From Periglandula ipomoeae IasaF13 (lineage: Eukaryota > Ascomycota > Sordariomycetes > Hypocreales > Clavicipitaceae): 64,000 nt of DNA. Position 1 is the stretch's first letter, and each line of letters begins with the position of its first letter. The DNA is taken from positions 62,001-126,000 of the forward strand of contig AFRD01000033.1 of NCBI GenBank assembly GCA_000222875.2, in the 5' to 3' direction. The notes under the pieces were generated by a model, which was not told the origin of the DNA, searched no databases, and saw nothing but the letters and a program-made list of their open reading frames with translations. Shown here piece after piece: positions 50,501 through 62,441 of this stretch. The translations under genes were made by a program, and so were the position numbers.

Positions 50501-52451
50501 GATTTTGCTTTAATCTTGTTCCTCCTGTTCCTCGAGGAATAATTATATTATTGAGCGAGAAGTACGCACGGGAAGTATACATACGTATCGCCTGAGTGAA
50601 GGCAGACTTTATATAACCTGCGTGTGATATCCTGCATTCCAACTGACATGCCTTTACCACACTCTCCCTGGCGCTGGCGGACTAGGCCCTGCTTCATGTT
50701 GAGGGAAGGAATTCGTTTCTCGACAGACTGGATCACGTGAGGAAGATCCCAAGTTCTCGGTCCGCGAGTATAAACCATCTTTACACCCAACGCATTGCGA
50801 TCTCCTGCTGTATCTGAGACCAGGGTCGGGGAATGATATGGTTTTATTCGGATATAGGTACTAGACCCTGAAAAAAACTATTAATACTCATGGGCTTTGT
50901 TCTAGTCCTAGAAGGTGAATCATTGTATTGCATACAGCATTTCTAAATGTAAAAGACGCGCTTACTCATTGACCAGAGACGCGCGCGCTGTATCTCTTGA
51001 TGCAAGCTCGAAGCTCGTCGTTATCGTGCTGACGCTTCCTAGCATCCTTTCTCGACGACAATCGACGAACGGCAAACCACACGCCTTCCGCATGTGAAAG
51101 CAATCGTGCTGCCTTGGGAAACATTTTTCAATTGGTTCAGGTGCGTTGAAACGTATCCGAGGAGCGGGTGATACCCTACTCCAGTATTTGAACCGTGGTT
51201 TGCAATCTACGAATGGGGGCCTAGTCAGCCTGGGCCAGACGATCTTAGTGAGATGGTGGATGCGCGCGCAATCGATTGAATCAGAGCTGTGACAATCCAT
51301 TTTTCCCTCTCCCGTGCTCGATACAGTACACAACGAACTGCGTCTACGGGAATAGAGATGCAAAGACATTTAGGTAGGACACATTAGAGCCCTGCCTAAT
51401 AGTTTCCCGGCGACATGAGGATCTGTTTGTCACATCACAACGGGAAACGATTGCCAAGTTGCGCTATGCGCAGGGGCATTTGAATTTAAATTAGGCTTAT
51501 GGTAAAGTGGAGAGCTTCAGACGAGACGTGCGTACCAAGCCTCTCTTAAGATGAAGGCGTAGAACGGGACTGCAGCACGACACCTAGTACGGGATTCGAG
51601 CCATCCGTTGCGGCAAGTCAGCGATCCGCGACTACCTCTGTCTTGGCGCTTGGCATTTTCCCGCCCACCCCGCATTACAGAGGAAGCGCTGCCTAAGCCT
51701 CGAGATATGCCGATAGATCCCATGCTCAAAGGGGCAGCCCTTGGTACGTACTCTTGATCCATCCCGTGTGCGTGCTGTGCTCAAATGGAAGGCCCCACGC
51801 GTTTATTTCCCGACATGAATTGTGCCCCAGTAGTGGGTTGGCAGAGCTATCCATGCAAAGCAGCTTCGAACCATCACGGCTTTTCATTATATCCTAGAGG
51901 TCTCGCGACGATAAACTCATGAGAGAAGAAAATACATTTTTGTTGACTGAGTTACGCGTCATCATACTGCAATTCACGTTTGTCTCCCGGTGCAGTTTAT
52001 GCTTGCTTCTCACAGTAAAGATGAAAGAACTAGACCAGCTACGTGACGGCACGCCAAGCGCTCCTCGAGGTTAGGTCTAGAGACCAAGAGCGTAGTTGAC
52101 TTGGCAATTACGAGGCCCAGAAACATACATACTTTGCGCCCATTTAGCTGCTTCAATGATGTCAGCATTGGCTTGGGAGTTGGTCAATGGCTACAAAGTT
52201 CTAGCATCGTAGGATGGCTGCGCAAGTGAATCAGCGAGTCTGTCTTTGCTAGCTAGCTTGGCATTGCGGTTGTGCTTTTTACACACCGGGACAGGTTGAT
52301 AAACTGAAATGGAGCGGAGTGAAAGCTATTCTACAAGCCATATCGCGTACATATATATAGACAAGTGACCCCATGCTCCCAGTTGACTTGACCATTCGAA
52401 CCATTCAGCTCTTAGTATTACACACTTCCTACCCTCATACCATCGATTACC
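50501..52451. other. Intergenic upstream of hydrolase and CHRD gene
   Basis: About 1.95 kb between divergent genes. The CHRD-proximal end has a TATA box (listed separately). Small frames at 50548-50790, 50962-51369 and 51517-51762 have biased composition and no motif. I see no RNA gene. Confidence 0.5.
52348..52362 (+). promoter_or_regulatory. TATA box of CHRD gene
   Basis: ACATATATATAGAC lies about 95 nt before the ATG at 52452, a common fungal spacing for a strongly expressed secreted protein. Confidence 0.55.
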
Positions 52452-53066
52452 ATGAAGTCCTCAATCCTCCTCTTTGGCATTGCTGCTGTCGTGGCAGCAA
52501 GTCCGGTGGTCGAGACAAGATATGGCGGAAAGCACAGAACAGCTTCTCCGTTCACATTCACCTCGACATACAATGTTTACGTTGAGCCAAAGGCTGTCGT
52601 TGATGCTGAGAATAAACCTACTGGTGGTCTCGAAGGTGCATATGGATGGCTCAAATTTGGCATCAATTCTCAAGAGAACGTCATTTGCTACAACCTTACT
52701 TTGAACGGCTTCCGGGGTGAATACAAGTCACCCGTAAAGACAGCTACGCACATCCACGAGGCTCCTGTCGGCAAGGCTGGACCACTCAGGTATGTAGAGA
52801 CTAGCAACATCTGGGAATGTATTCTCAGAATTGCTTTCCCGAACCCGGAAGGCCCAGCCAATGGCCCTCGATCGAGCATCGGGTGCCTTAAAAGTCCTTT
52901 TACTACCGGTGTTAAAGCGTCCGATGGCAGCGGCCGGGATACTGGAGAAGGATTTCACGTCAGTCAGATTGAGAAGAATCCCTCTCAGTTCTTCACGGAC
53001 GTGCACTCTGACCAAGCTGTACCCGGTGCTGTGAGGGGACAGCTAAGTCGTCGAAAAAAATGTTAA
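52452..53066 (+). CDS. Secreted CHRD-domain protein
   Basis: One of two genes here without lesions. Exons 52452-52789 and 52829-53066, with a very short intron 52790-52828 (39 nt, GTATGT..TCAG). Because 39 is a multiple of three and has no stop, retention cannot be excluded; splicing joins GPLR to IAFPNP, which restores the CHRD pattern. Signal peptide at residues 1-16 (MKSSILLFGIAAVVAA), then a CHRD fold with FGINSQENVICYNLTL, THIHEAPVGKAGP, FHVSQIEKNP and FTDVHSDQAVPGAVRGQL. CHRD proteins are small secreted beta-rich domains of unclear biochemical role in fungi. It ends in a basic tail (SRRKKC). Confidence 0.88.
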   Translation: MKSSILLFGIAAVVAASPVVETRYGGKHRTASPFTFTSTYNVYVEPKAVVDAENKPTGGLEGAYGWLKFGINSQENVICYNLTLNGFRGEYKSPVKTATHIHEAPVGKAGPLRYVETSNIWECILRIAFPNPEGPANGPRSSIGCLKSPFTTGVKASDGSGRDTGEGFHVSQIEKNPSQFFTDVHSDQAVPGAVRGQLSRRKKC

Positions 53067-53970
53067 TTGCTCCGACTCTATATGATCTGGACCTAGACAA
53101 CAAGCCTGATACTGGACGGATGGATCGCGTTTGCCGCATAAGGGCGCTCATATAGTCGCTTTCCCATAGTCCCTATTAATTTCTTAATGGATTAGTATTT
53201 TTGTCAAGATCTTACCAGAGATTGGTTAACCAGAGCGCCAAGTGATGGATGGCAAAGTCCCTTTTCTACGTTGGCGTACCACAAAAATCGTCTGCCCTGC
53301 AATGCAAAATGCTACCAGTGCAAACATGACGGGATGTTTGAGATCGATAGCCGATTACTAGCCGACCGCAAGACTGGCCGGCTCATCTACCAATTCTCAT
53401 GGCGGCACATTCCACACCGCAGTTCAGAGCCCCGGGGCGCCGGACGGCAGGTCTTTAGCGCCACCTGGGCAAATGTGGTATTACCCAGGTAATAGTTGAG
53501 ATCGTCGGCAAGTCCACGCACAGATTAGGACGCCCACGACAGCCCACAACTGAAGTGTGCCCCGGTGGTAATATTTAGCTGGTCCGACCCGTTGTGTTCC
53601 GGTGTAAGTATCTGTCTGGTTCGGTGCACCATTAAATCGGTTGACCGCATATGAAAACTTAGCCCAGGTAGCTGAATGTTGATTGATCGACATGACAAGG
53701 CTGACTAGCGGGGCGGCGCACTCGGATGGCGGTGCCCGTCACAGCGTATTTTCGTCTGCGCGACAGCGAACTACACTGGACGTGGCACTTGCCAACATCT
53801 TCCACGGTGATGCAGTCCAAGCCCGAACAATACCTCGCGTGCTTTCTCAAGTACAACAATTTCGGTCAAGATAGCTTCCACCATCAAGCAGTGAATTTGA
53901 TGACGGAGAGCCCTGCCTTGTATCACTATCCCCTCATGCTTCAAGATCCACGAGCTCGGCCGATTTGGTG
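53067..53970. other. Intergenic upstream of transcription factor remnant
   Basis: About 900 nt. I searched it on the plus strand for the missing N-terminal half of the Zn2Cys6 cluster of the next gene and found none. No other gene is supported. Confidence 0.5.
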
Positions 53971-55613
53971 ATGGCATCTACCCAACAGTGCTGGGAATGT
54001 CGCATCAGAGGGCGAGCTTGTCCTGGATACGGGCGAAAACCATTGAAATGGATACAGACAGGTCAGATCAAGTCCAAGATAAGGAGGACTGACAAGTCGT
54101 CAAGTCGCAAATCGAGTCCAAACACGCAACCCCCGCCGCAGCTCTGTAGTTTGGGCGAAACTGTGCTCGTCGAGGCAATACAATATTGTATGTAACATGA
54201 GCCTTTTCTTTACCATTCTTTACCTTTGCTGATCGCTCCCTCCAGACAATATGATCATTTGTCCCGACTTGGTCGTCACTGAGAGACAGGACAACAGCAA
54301 TCCGTTTTGTGTGCCGCTGAATGCGGTTGCGACCATTCGCCCGGTAGTTGCGGAGATGATCATCTCGACTGCACTGGGACATCGGATCCTACAACTACGT
54401 AGCCAGACAGGTTCAGACGAGAGAGCGCTCGCAACGAAGCTTCAGTCACACCGCGGGGCTGCGCTCAGGTTGATGGCACACGAGCTAGCCAGTTCCAACA
54501 TCAGCACCAACTTTGAAGGCCTACTCTGTGCACTTGTTTTCTTACTTGCGGAAGTAATGGTCATTATCCGGTCCCGTTCGCTGCTTCATATTTCTGACTC
54601 TCTACTCTGCTCAGATCCAACAATCCATCTCCTCGAGTTGGCGGTCACATGTGGATGCTGCGTGGACAATCATTCAGTCTCTTGGCGGCATGCGCTATTT
54701 ACTGTCTACCTGTAAGCCAATCTGTCACTTACTTCGCTACCTGATCCTGTAAGACTGCCCGTCGTCCCCCATCGAGCGACCGCTGCTGAGATTTTTGTAA
54801 TGCAGAATCGACATACTTGGCTCAACAACATCGCCATGTCCAGACTCGAATGTTAGCATTCGTCAGATAGACGCACTACCTATACTATCTGAATTGTTTG
54901 GCAACGGCCTGCAAACGTGTATTCCTTGCCCTCCTGAGCTACTTGAGCAGCTTGTCAAAATCAATAGCCTACGGTCAGAATTCGGTGATGCGATAACATC
55001 TCTTCGCAGCACCACGAGCTCCCCAGCTTTTATCACTACTCTACGCAATATAAGTGACTTTTCGGTGTCCGGATGGGTTGACGCAATGGTGCTACCAAGC
55101 TTCGGCTTCGGCTGCGAGACGGTTTCGGGCCAAGTCAGCCCAGTCAATTGCGGAACGAGGCGCAAAGGCTGGCTCGCTTTAGTATCCGCCTTCAAGTCGG
55201 CAGTCTTACTATATTGCTGTGCGGCACTTTTCCGACCAGCATCTGCAGATTGCATCGGGAATTCGGATGCAGCCGATGAGGATCAGCTGATGGTGATCGC
55301 TGCTACGGACTTTCACCGAGCGAGCCTGCTAAGCACTCTAAACATAATCGCGAATGATGATACAAATCAGATTCGAAAGTTTGCCATCTGGCCGATCGTC
55401 ATCTTGGGACTTGAAACACATCCTAGAAACGAACCTGCCAAGCGATTCATACTCACGGAATTGCATTGGATCAGCAAGACGGTAGGCACTGCATCGCCTT
55501 TGATTGCGGCGCAGCTCCTCCAAGATACGTGGTCAGGGCTGCGACACAGGTCCCGTGGGGCGGATTGGCAATGGGGACATTTTTTCGATAAGCCTTATAT
55601 TTTTGCGCTCTGA
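53971..55613 (+). pseudogene. Zn2Cys6 fungal transcription factor missing half its zinc cluster
   Basis: Nuclear regulator of the Zn2Cys6 family. The N-terminus holds only CWECRIRGRACPGYGRKPLKW, which matches the second Cys triad and the PGYG-LKW tail; the first triad is absent upstream. Proposed exons 53971-54187, 54246-54553, 54615-54711 and 54806-55613 (introns GTATGT..CAG, GTAATG..CAG, GTAAGC..CAG). The body has the fungal transcription factor regulatory domain (CPDLVV, NPFCVPLNA, SSWRSHVDAAW, LGSTTSP) and a typical C-terminal end (WQWGHFFDKPY). The strong donor at 54712 leaves the last exon out of frame by one base; a weaker donor GTCTAC upstream would restore it. It is 11 kb from the transporter, so a link to the NRPS cluster is unproven. 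Confidence 0.72.
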
Positions 55614-56068
55614 TCAGCACGCGACGACAACTTGGCTTGAAGGCTGGGTCTGGATCGGGTTTCTGAACTGATTATTTCAATGTAAGACTTTCAATTTTTG
55701 TGATTTGGTTACAATTCCACGTCTGCCTAGCAGCATCCTCTCCGTACATCGGCGAAAGCACAGCCACAGCCCATCTGTGTTCAGCCTTTTTGTATGTCTT
55801 GGCCAGAAATATTGCTGGATCAGGCATAGTGTGTATTCCCCGCTAGTTCCAATGGAACATTGCTCGAAAAGTTCCCAATGAGGAAACTAACGATCATTGC
55901 ATCTAAGTGACGTTTCTTATCTTCTAACCTTTCGAGCTTCTCCTTCGCTTATAAATAGACCCGTGACAAGATCATAGCCTTGGAATAACTAGCGGTTCAT
56001 CAGCACATCACAAACTTGCTCTGTCATCTCTTGCAGTGAACCATTTCTGGCCCTATTTGACCTCTAAA
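55614..56068. promoter_or_regulatory. Deiminase promoter region with TATA box
   Basis: TATAAATA at 55950-55957, about 119 nt before the ATG at 56069, in a region with no coding frame. A CTCCGTACAT motif is at 55739-55748. Confidence 0.5.
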
Positions 56069-57892
56069 ATGCGGGGAAACATCTTATTCTTTCTGCTTTA
56101 TGCGACGCAGATATCAGGTCGTGTAGAGGGTGCAATACCAACGATACTTGCTGATACTAATCGCGACGGCTTTGTCAACGACTTGGATAGACAGCAGAAA
56201 AGCTTCTGGAGTCCTGGCCGCGGTGCAATCTTCCTCCCAAATGTTGGTGATAGTCACCGACGGTGCTCCACCAAAGATGCAAAAGGCAATGCACTTAGCG
56301 ACATGGAATTGGCTGCTTGTAATGATGCCTCCGGCGACATACTGCTAACTCTCGGCTTGCGGCACCTCTGCGAACACTACCACTTACCGGACTATCCCAA
56401 GAGGCAGAAGGAAGAATCTATACATATCCGCCCTCAAGTCTCAAGCACATTCGTCTGTTCTATAAGCACGGTAGCGATTCATCCATCTCGTCAGCCTGGA
56501 CGTTCATATCACCAGAGTTTACTTTCAACGCAACTTCGCTGTCCCGAGGGCTAACACTGGCCATTGATGGGCGAGATTTAGTCACCGATCGCGCAGAATG
56601 GGATGGCAGAGTGAGTGTCGTATTTCACGTCTCAAACAATGGTAGAGATTTATACGACATGGTAGCGATGAGACAAGCACCTGTGATAATTCATCACCAC
56701 CTCCACGAGCCAACCGAAGTGATAACATTGGACACGATCCAAGGGGTATCGAAATGGCAGAGGCCCTTCATCGCGAGCTTGAGAGACTGCTTCCGGGAAA
56801 TTTCCCCCCAAGATACCTCTGGTGGTTCTCAATCACAGTGGTGAGATCTGGGCCCAAGACTTCATGGAGCCCGGGTTTGCCAGCATGCCCGGCCCGAACG
56901 GGCCCATTTCCACTCGGACCTTGCTTCGATCGGCTCAATCAACGAGACCGAATGGGAGTAAAGTCTTTGAGGATTTGCGAGGTCCTGGTATTGGAGGCTG
57001 GCAACCGGGTTATGGTTCCGGGTTCGGTTGGGAAGAGATCAATTCTGGCGGCAATATTGAAACAATCCCGCCATACCGATCACGATCTGGAACTTTCTAT
57101 CCTAATGGTAGAGTATTGCTTGGAAAACACTTCAATAAGTACCCAGCAGCAAGCATGATCCAGTTTCTCGAGGCCCAACAGGAGCAAAGTCCTTTGTTCA
57201 TCGAGGCTGGCTGGCTTGTTGCGGGGCATGTCGATGAGATGGTTCAATTCCTACCGAGCAATAACAAGATAGGATTTACCGTCGGGATGCCTGACACAGA
57301 TTCTGGAGTTAACGTACTCAAAAGACTCAAAGAAAGTGGCCACGGCTCTGCGACGTTTCTCAGCTACGACGGGGATATGACGCCTGACGAAGGAGCATTA
57401 TTCATCGATCCACTACTCCGGAATACCACAGTCGCATCCCTGCTCGCGAGCGAGAAATTCGCGAGAACCAACAATTATGCGCAGAAGTACCTTGATGCAA
57501 ATCGAGCTCTTCAAGAACTTCCCATCAGAGATGAGGACATCATACGGATCCCAGCGCTTTGGAGGGACGCAACATACCCTTGGCCAAAAAGCTCTAATGG
57601 TATACCTACCCGCCTTCACAGGACTATCTCGGGAGAGAGACAGCTGCAGCCCTTGTTTCCCTCAGCGGTGAGTGGACTGGTGCTTGGATCTCGCTATATT
57701 GCACCCAAACCATGGGGTCCTCTCGTTGACGACCGCGATGTGCTTGAGGAGGCTATCAGGCAGGCGTATGGGAAAGCGAATGTGTCAGCCGTGTTCGTTG
57801 ATGATTATATGTCACACCATGTGAGGGGTGGAGAGGTTCATTGTGGGACCAACAGCCTACGCAATACGGATGTGGAGTGGTGGAAGTTATAG
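56069..57892 (+). pseudogene. Secreted protein-arginine deiminase, two frame breaks
   Basis: Family of peptidylarginine deiminases, which convert arginine side chains to citrulline. The start ATG 56069 gives a signal peptide (MRGNILFFLLYATQISG). Then come ADTNRDGFV, GRGAIFLPNVGD and the AACNDASGD block, all typical of the fungal PAD family. Frame changes occur near 56346 (after ASGDILL) and near 56815 (after ISPQDT). The 356-codon 3' frame holds the catalytic core: IWAQDFMEPG, SGGNIETIPPY, AGWLVAGHVDEM with the catalytic His, and VHCGTNSLR with the nucleophilic Cys near the end. All recognisable active-site residues are kept, so the breaks look recent. No intron is needed. Calcium dependence is known for animal PADs; it is not assessed here. 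Confidence 0.85.
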
Positions 57893-58816
57893 ATTGTAGA
57901 TATGTTTTCAGGTCCTGCCAGTACCAGCTCCAAAGCAAGTTAAGTGTAGCGGCTGCGGCATTTTGGCCTTTACCGCTCCGTACAGCAATCGCCTGGTGCT
58001 ATTTATATCTTAGCTTTGAGTCCTGCTGCACCGTTCGATGAGGTATTCAACATTCCTCCCGCTCTGAGCATTTATCGGCGATTCTAGTGTTATGTTTGCG
58101 CAAATGATTACGAACCGCGGCTAAATAAGCTTGGATACGCTATAGTTAGCATCCAATAGTGGATATGTGATCATGGTGGCTTGCCAAAAGGCTTGTTGCT
58201 CTAGATGCAAGTCAATCTTTCTTTTGGGACGGGGATAGCTACACTCTGCTGACCCTTATAGCAACCTATTTTTAGAGCTAACTGCTCCATGCAAAAGTTC
58301 TTCGTGCAAAAGTTTTGCTAGAAACTTGCGCCTTGTATCGCCACGATATAATGCTACCTGCAGCCAGCTTCTGGAAGCAATGCGGGTTGGTCAAAATACG
58401 CACGCCGCCGGATAATGGGATGTAGTACTCGCCATCCGCTAGACTCCTACAAACCGAGTCAATGACCACAGCCAATGAAGACTGTCGTACAGCTAAAAGC
58501 TGTGTTAAGCAAGCTACCACTTCCCACCCTGGGTAGTATGCCTAGGCGAGCCTGGCTTGGCCAGCGGAGACGTGTTCTGCTCTTAGACACGAGAAACTGC
58601 ACTAGAAACTGCACGGAATTTTGAGGACTGCGTATATAAGCAAGAAATCGTGGCTCGAATTATGCTAAGTCTTCGATCATCTATGGATATGGATGAAAGA
58701 AAAAAAAAGGCAAAAGAACATTCAGCGCAAATGTAGACATGGTCGCTCGAGTTATCAGCCCAGGAACTCCCGCGGCGTCCCGCAACCATCGTAGTGGCGT
58801 GTACACAAATAACTAT
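57893..58816. other. Intergenic between convergent deiminase and MFS genes
   Basis: About 920 nt of 3' flanks. It contains a short direct repeat (AGAAACTGCAC twice at about 58592-58614) and an imperfect GCAAAAGTT pair near 58291-58314. No gene is supported. Confidence 0.5.
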
Positions 58817-60510
58817 CTATAATAACATGGTTCTCCACAACTCTTCCTGAGCGGCCGCGTAAGTCCGCGGCTCGAATGGCAAGAGGAAAGTCACGATAGC
58901 CAGTATCGCCAGCAGCGAAGCACATATGAAAATTGGCACACTGGACGCCGGATCAGTGGACCCCCCAACCACGGCACTCACGATACCCATCAGCTTGTTC
59001 AGCGCAAACCCCACCGCCCACCCAGTAGGCGCGTGCGGGCCAGTGGCGCGGCGGCGATGGGCCCGAAAATTCCGCATATCATAGAGAGCACGTAGGTGCG
59101 CCAGGTGTCGGCGGCGCTTTCGTCAAGGTCGGCGCCGCGGGCTGCGAGGTATTGTCTATGACAGATGCATGTGTCAGCTTGCGTCACTTTGCAGTTCGGC
59201 AGCTTGGCTTTGGAACGCTTACGACAGAAAAAACAAAAAATAACGGTGTTGCGAGTCCGATCAGTGTGAATAGCATCAAGATCAAAATGGTGGAGAGTGC
59301 CAGTTTTTTGGTGGTAAAAAGGCCGCGGAAGTGCGACGCGAACTCGCTGGCATTGGTGCCTTTTCTGTGAGACCTTGCTTCGTGTGACTGTCCATAGGCT
59401 TCGAGCTGTTCGACAGTCAAAGAGAATGAACGGTTAGATTTGTTGGCGACGTACCGAAGGGTTTCGATGGCTTCGCGGTTCTTATTGACGGAGAGTAGAT
59501 ACTTGGGACTCTCTTGCAATCTGACAACGGTGACTCGTAAGATGGTCCCAAACATCACGGTGCCTCCTGCAAGGTAGCAGCAGTAACGCCAGCCCATGTT
59601 GTTGCTGTATGTGCATTCCTCCACACAATTCCAGCGACTCGGGCCTGAATAAGATGACATGGTCAATAAGCTGTAGTCAATCCATCAACGATGATACAAC
59701 CAATGCCATAGGGCGTGGCAACAACTTACTAAGAAATGCCCATGCCACCAGACCAGTGAACGTCTGGCCGATTCCCAGCCAAGCCGATAACATAGTTAAG
59801 AGCCAGCGCTGCTTGCGGGGGATGAATTCGAAAAAGATGGCCTCGTCAAGGACGATGCCACCACCTGCGCCAAAGCCAATAAGCGAGACTAAAAAGGCCA
59901 GAGATGCCCAGTTGGGCATTGCACCGCACAGTAGGGTCGCCACAGCACAAATGAAGAGTGTGATGTTGAAGGCGAGACGACGTCCAATTGTGTCAGCGAG
60001 CAAAGCCCAAAAGAGCGAGCCGACAATGATGCCCGCAAAGACGGCCATGGTCAACGCCTGTCTGTAGCCGCTCCCCCGAAAGCTCCGATATGCTTGGCGT
60101 GCGATAACTGATTGCAACAATGTAGCCATGCCGTCAACAGCCAGCCTTATCTTGATCAGTTCTTTGTAGTCTTTGGGCAGTAGAATTTGTTGAGGCGATC
60201 TCGATACATACCCAAATCCGTTAAGACAACAGAGCTTAGTGTGGTAACTCGTCCAGCCGACATCATCTATAGCCTGTGACTGTGTCAGAAGGCCTTTTCA
60301 TAGAACGTAAACTCGTAGAAAAAGGACGCTCACTATCTCCAGCATTTCGATTTTCAATGCCATGACAGGATCGTTGTCCGGTCTTGGTTCCAGGTCCGTC
60401 GTAGCACCCTTATCGGTGGCTGAGGAGCGAGCGAGAGCATTATATTCAGCTAAACTTTTTTCCAGGGCAGTTTTCTCCGCCATTGGAAGCTTGGGCCCTG
60501 TTTCATACAT
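58817..60510 (-). pseudogene. MFS transporter with internal deletion
   Basis: Twelve-helix-type major facilitator of the plasma membrane, of the fungal class beginning ALKIEMLE, VGWTSYHTKL, NGFG. Start ATG 60510. Introns 60274-60333, 60146-60211 and 59645-59729 have good sites and keep phase. Motif A-like SLFWALLADTIGRR, FGAGGGIVLDEAIF and RLQESPKYLL are present. A fourth intron near 59160-59210 leaves the frame off by one between PLFFVF and QYLAARG. After LARTRLLGGRW (near 59005-59020) the sequence jumps to ALNKLMGIV and the last helix (IFICASLLAILAIVTFLLPF). About 70-80 residues spanning roughly two helices appear to be missing compared with the family layout I know. Substrate unknown (sugar- or organic-solute-like). 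Confidence 0.75.
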
Positions 60511-61057
60511 AATTTCGAGATGTTGAATATTCCGTCCGGCGAAGCAGGCAATCTGGTAATGCCTACGACACCTGTGCGTGGATTGGAGGGCACCAACGCT
60601 TTCTGGCGTCACTATTCGGGGAGTGCATCTTTCAAGCCATCAGTATACTGGAACGATGATTTAATATAGCAAGGGTTCAAAGAACCCTGGTTATCGAGGC
60701 TGTCGATGGTCGCTCGTGTGGTTGGAATTCTTGTCCCCACAAATTAGAGACTCGGGATGGGTAAGTCCGACTCCGACTCCAGTAGAAATGAGCTCCGAAT
60801 TTGGAATAATCGAGGTCCGACTCCGAGAACAGTAACGCAAGAGGCTGAGAAGAGTGCGCGTCGCGGTATTGCTAGTTGATACTCTGGATTTCTGGTCTGC
60901 CGGGGTGTTGAATTTCCGCCTCACTCAGCGATGTCTGAGGCCTAGTTCCGTTTCTCCCTTCCATCTCCCCGAAACAGACATAATCGACGCTCCTTGCCCG
61001 TTGGCATAATTTCTGTCGAAGCGGGCCATTCAGTCCTTCAGAGAGCAGAAATAGCTC
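60511..61057. other. Divergent intergenic region with GTCCGACTCCG repeats
   Basis: About 550 nt between divergent MFS and beta-lactamase-like genes. It carries short clustered repeats of GTCCGACTCCG type at about 60765-60780 and 60808-60822. No gene is supported. Confidence 0.5.
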
Positions 61058-62441
61058 ATGTGCACTTTGGAGCAAATCAACGGGGGGCTTTGTCTAAGCC
61101 CAATGCATGATGTTGGGGCTGAACGATGTCCAAATCTACAAAGTCTTCTCGACAGCCATGCCCAAGACTTTGTGGGGGCAGCTCTCGCAACCGTAGCGAC
61201 GGATGGTCGAATCCAGCTGGCCACCATCGGACGTCCTGATGTCGATCGACCAGCGGAGGTCACACCTGCTACCCCGTTCTTGTTGGGTTCAACGTCCAAA
61301 CTCTTCACCGCAACACTTTTATGCCAACTAGCAGACGACGGGACATTGTCTTTGGATGATACCCTTACTAAGTGGTTACCGGAAGCAGAGCCTATCTCTA
61401 AGCACCCTAATATCACCATTAGACAACTCCTTTGTCACACGTCAGGTCTTATCGACTTGTTTGAACCAACAGCAGACCTTCTCTTTCTCGTCCAGAGACT
61501 CTCGTCATTCGGGCAAAATGTTAATCCAGGCGAAATCTTCTCGTACAGTAATGCCGGTTATGCTCTGCTAGGAGCTCTCTTGAACAAAATTACAGGTCGA
61601 AGCTGGCCCGCTCTTGTGAGGGAGCGCAATTCTCAAACCACTCAACCTACCTAACGTTCAGCTTGGAGACGAGCCCGAAGAAACTATGCCCAGAATCGCC
61701 CGCGACCACGACTTTGATGCAGCGGGCCAACCGTACGTCAGGGACCAGTGGAAACGGACACTTGACCTCATGGCCGCAGCCGGCACTACCGCGGCGGCGT
61801 CCATAGTGGACGCTGCCGTTCTAGTCAGAGCGCTTCTCCTTGGTATAGGTCCACCACTACTTAGCGACCAAATGCGTCGCGAAATGCAAACCCTGCAAGT
61901 GTTTCTTCCCGGACCTAGTATGTTTGCCGAAGGTTACGGTCTGGGTTGGTGCATCATAGACGGCAGCCAAGAAATTGTTGGCCACATGGGAGCAACGTCA
62001 ACTTACATGATAGGTAGTAGCCGACATGGCAAAGCGGCTTTTTTCTTGTCCAATACACCGCACATTACATCACAGAAGACCCCTGGAGCCATCGTTGGCC
62101 AGGTGCTCATCTATAAGGCGCTGAGCTGGCTTTGTCGAAGCTATTCAATTCCTGCTCGGATATCACAACGTCCATCTCCCCACGTGGGCTTGTGCGGTCG
62201 GTACTCATCGCCGCTGTTTCATTTTGATGTATGTATCGTGGAAGATCATTTGATGGTGACATCTGACATGTTTCCGGAGATTGTTGTTCTCAGAGCACTC
62301 TCGTCTACATGTTTCGAAGGCCGCATAGGCCAACTACCGACGGAGTTCAATTTTGTCAATCTAGACGATAATGGCGTGCCACGATTCTTGCATACCGCGA
62401 TGCGCGCTCTACGTAGAGAGCGTGTCCTCCGAAGTGATTGA
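61058..62441 (+). pseudogene. Beta-lactamase-fold serine hydrolase, one frame break
   Basis: Class C beta-lactamase / penicillin-binding-protein-like family, which in fungi includes esterases and acyltransferases. The ATG is at 61058. The active-site Ser and Lys lie in GSTSKLF (SxxK), the Tyr in FSYSNAGY (YxN), and a late GHMGATST motif stands for the third box. One extra base near 61629, after SWPALVRER, moves the frame; the remainder (PRIARDHDF to the stop at 62441) continues in the next frame. There are no introns. Length is about 460 residues, normal for the family. No signal peptide is evident, so it is probably intracellular. The substrate cannot be inferred. Confidence 0.82.

Noticed and set aside
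51570..51610. tRNA-like T-arm (GGGATTCGAGCC region)
   Set aside because: No matching acceptor stem, D-arm or anticodon arm could be built on either strand.
54863..55255. Minus-strand frame opposite the transcription factor
   Set aside because: Antisense shadow of the regulator's last exon, with no domain features.
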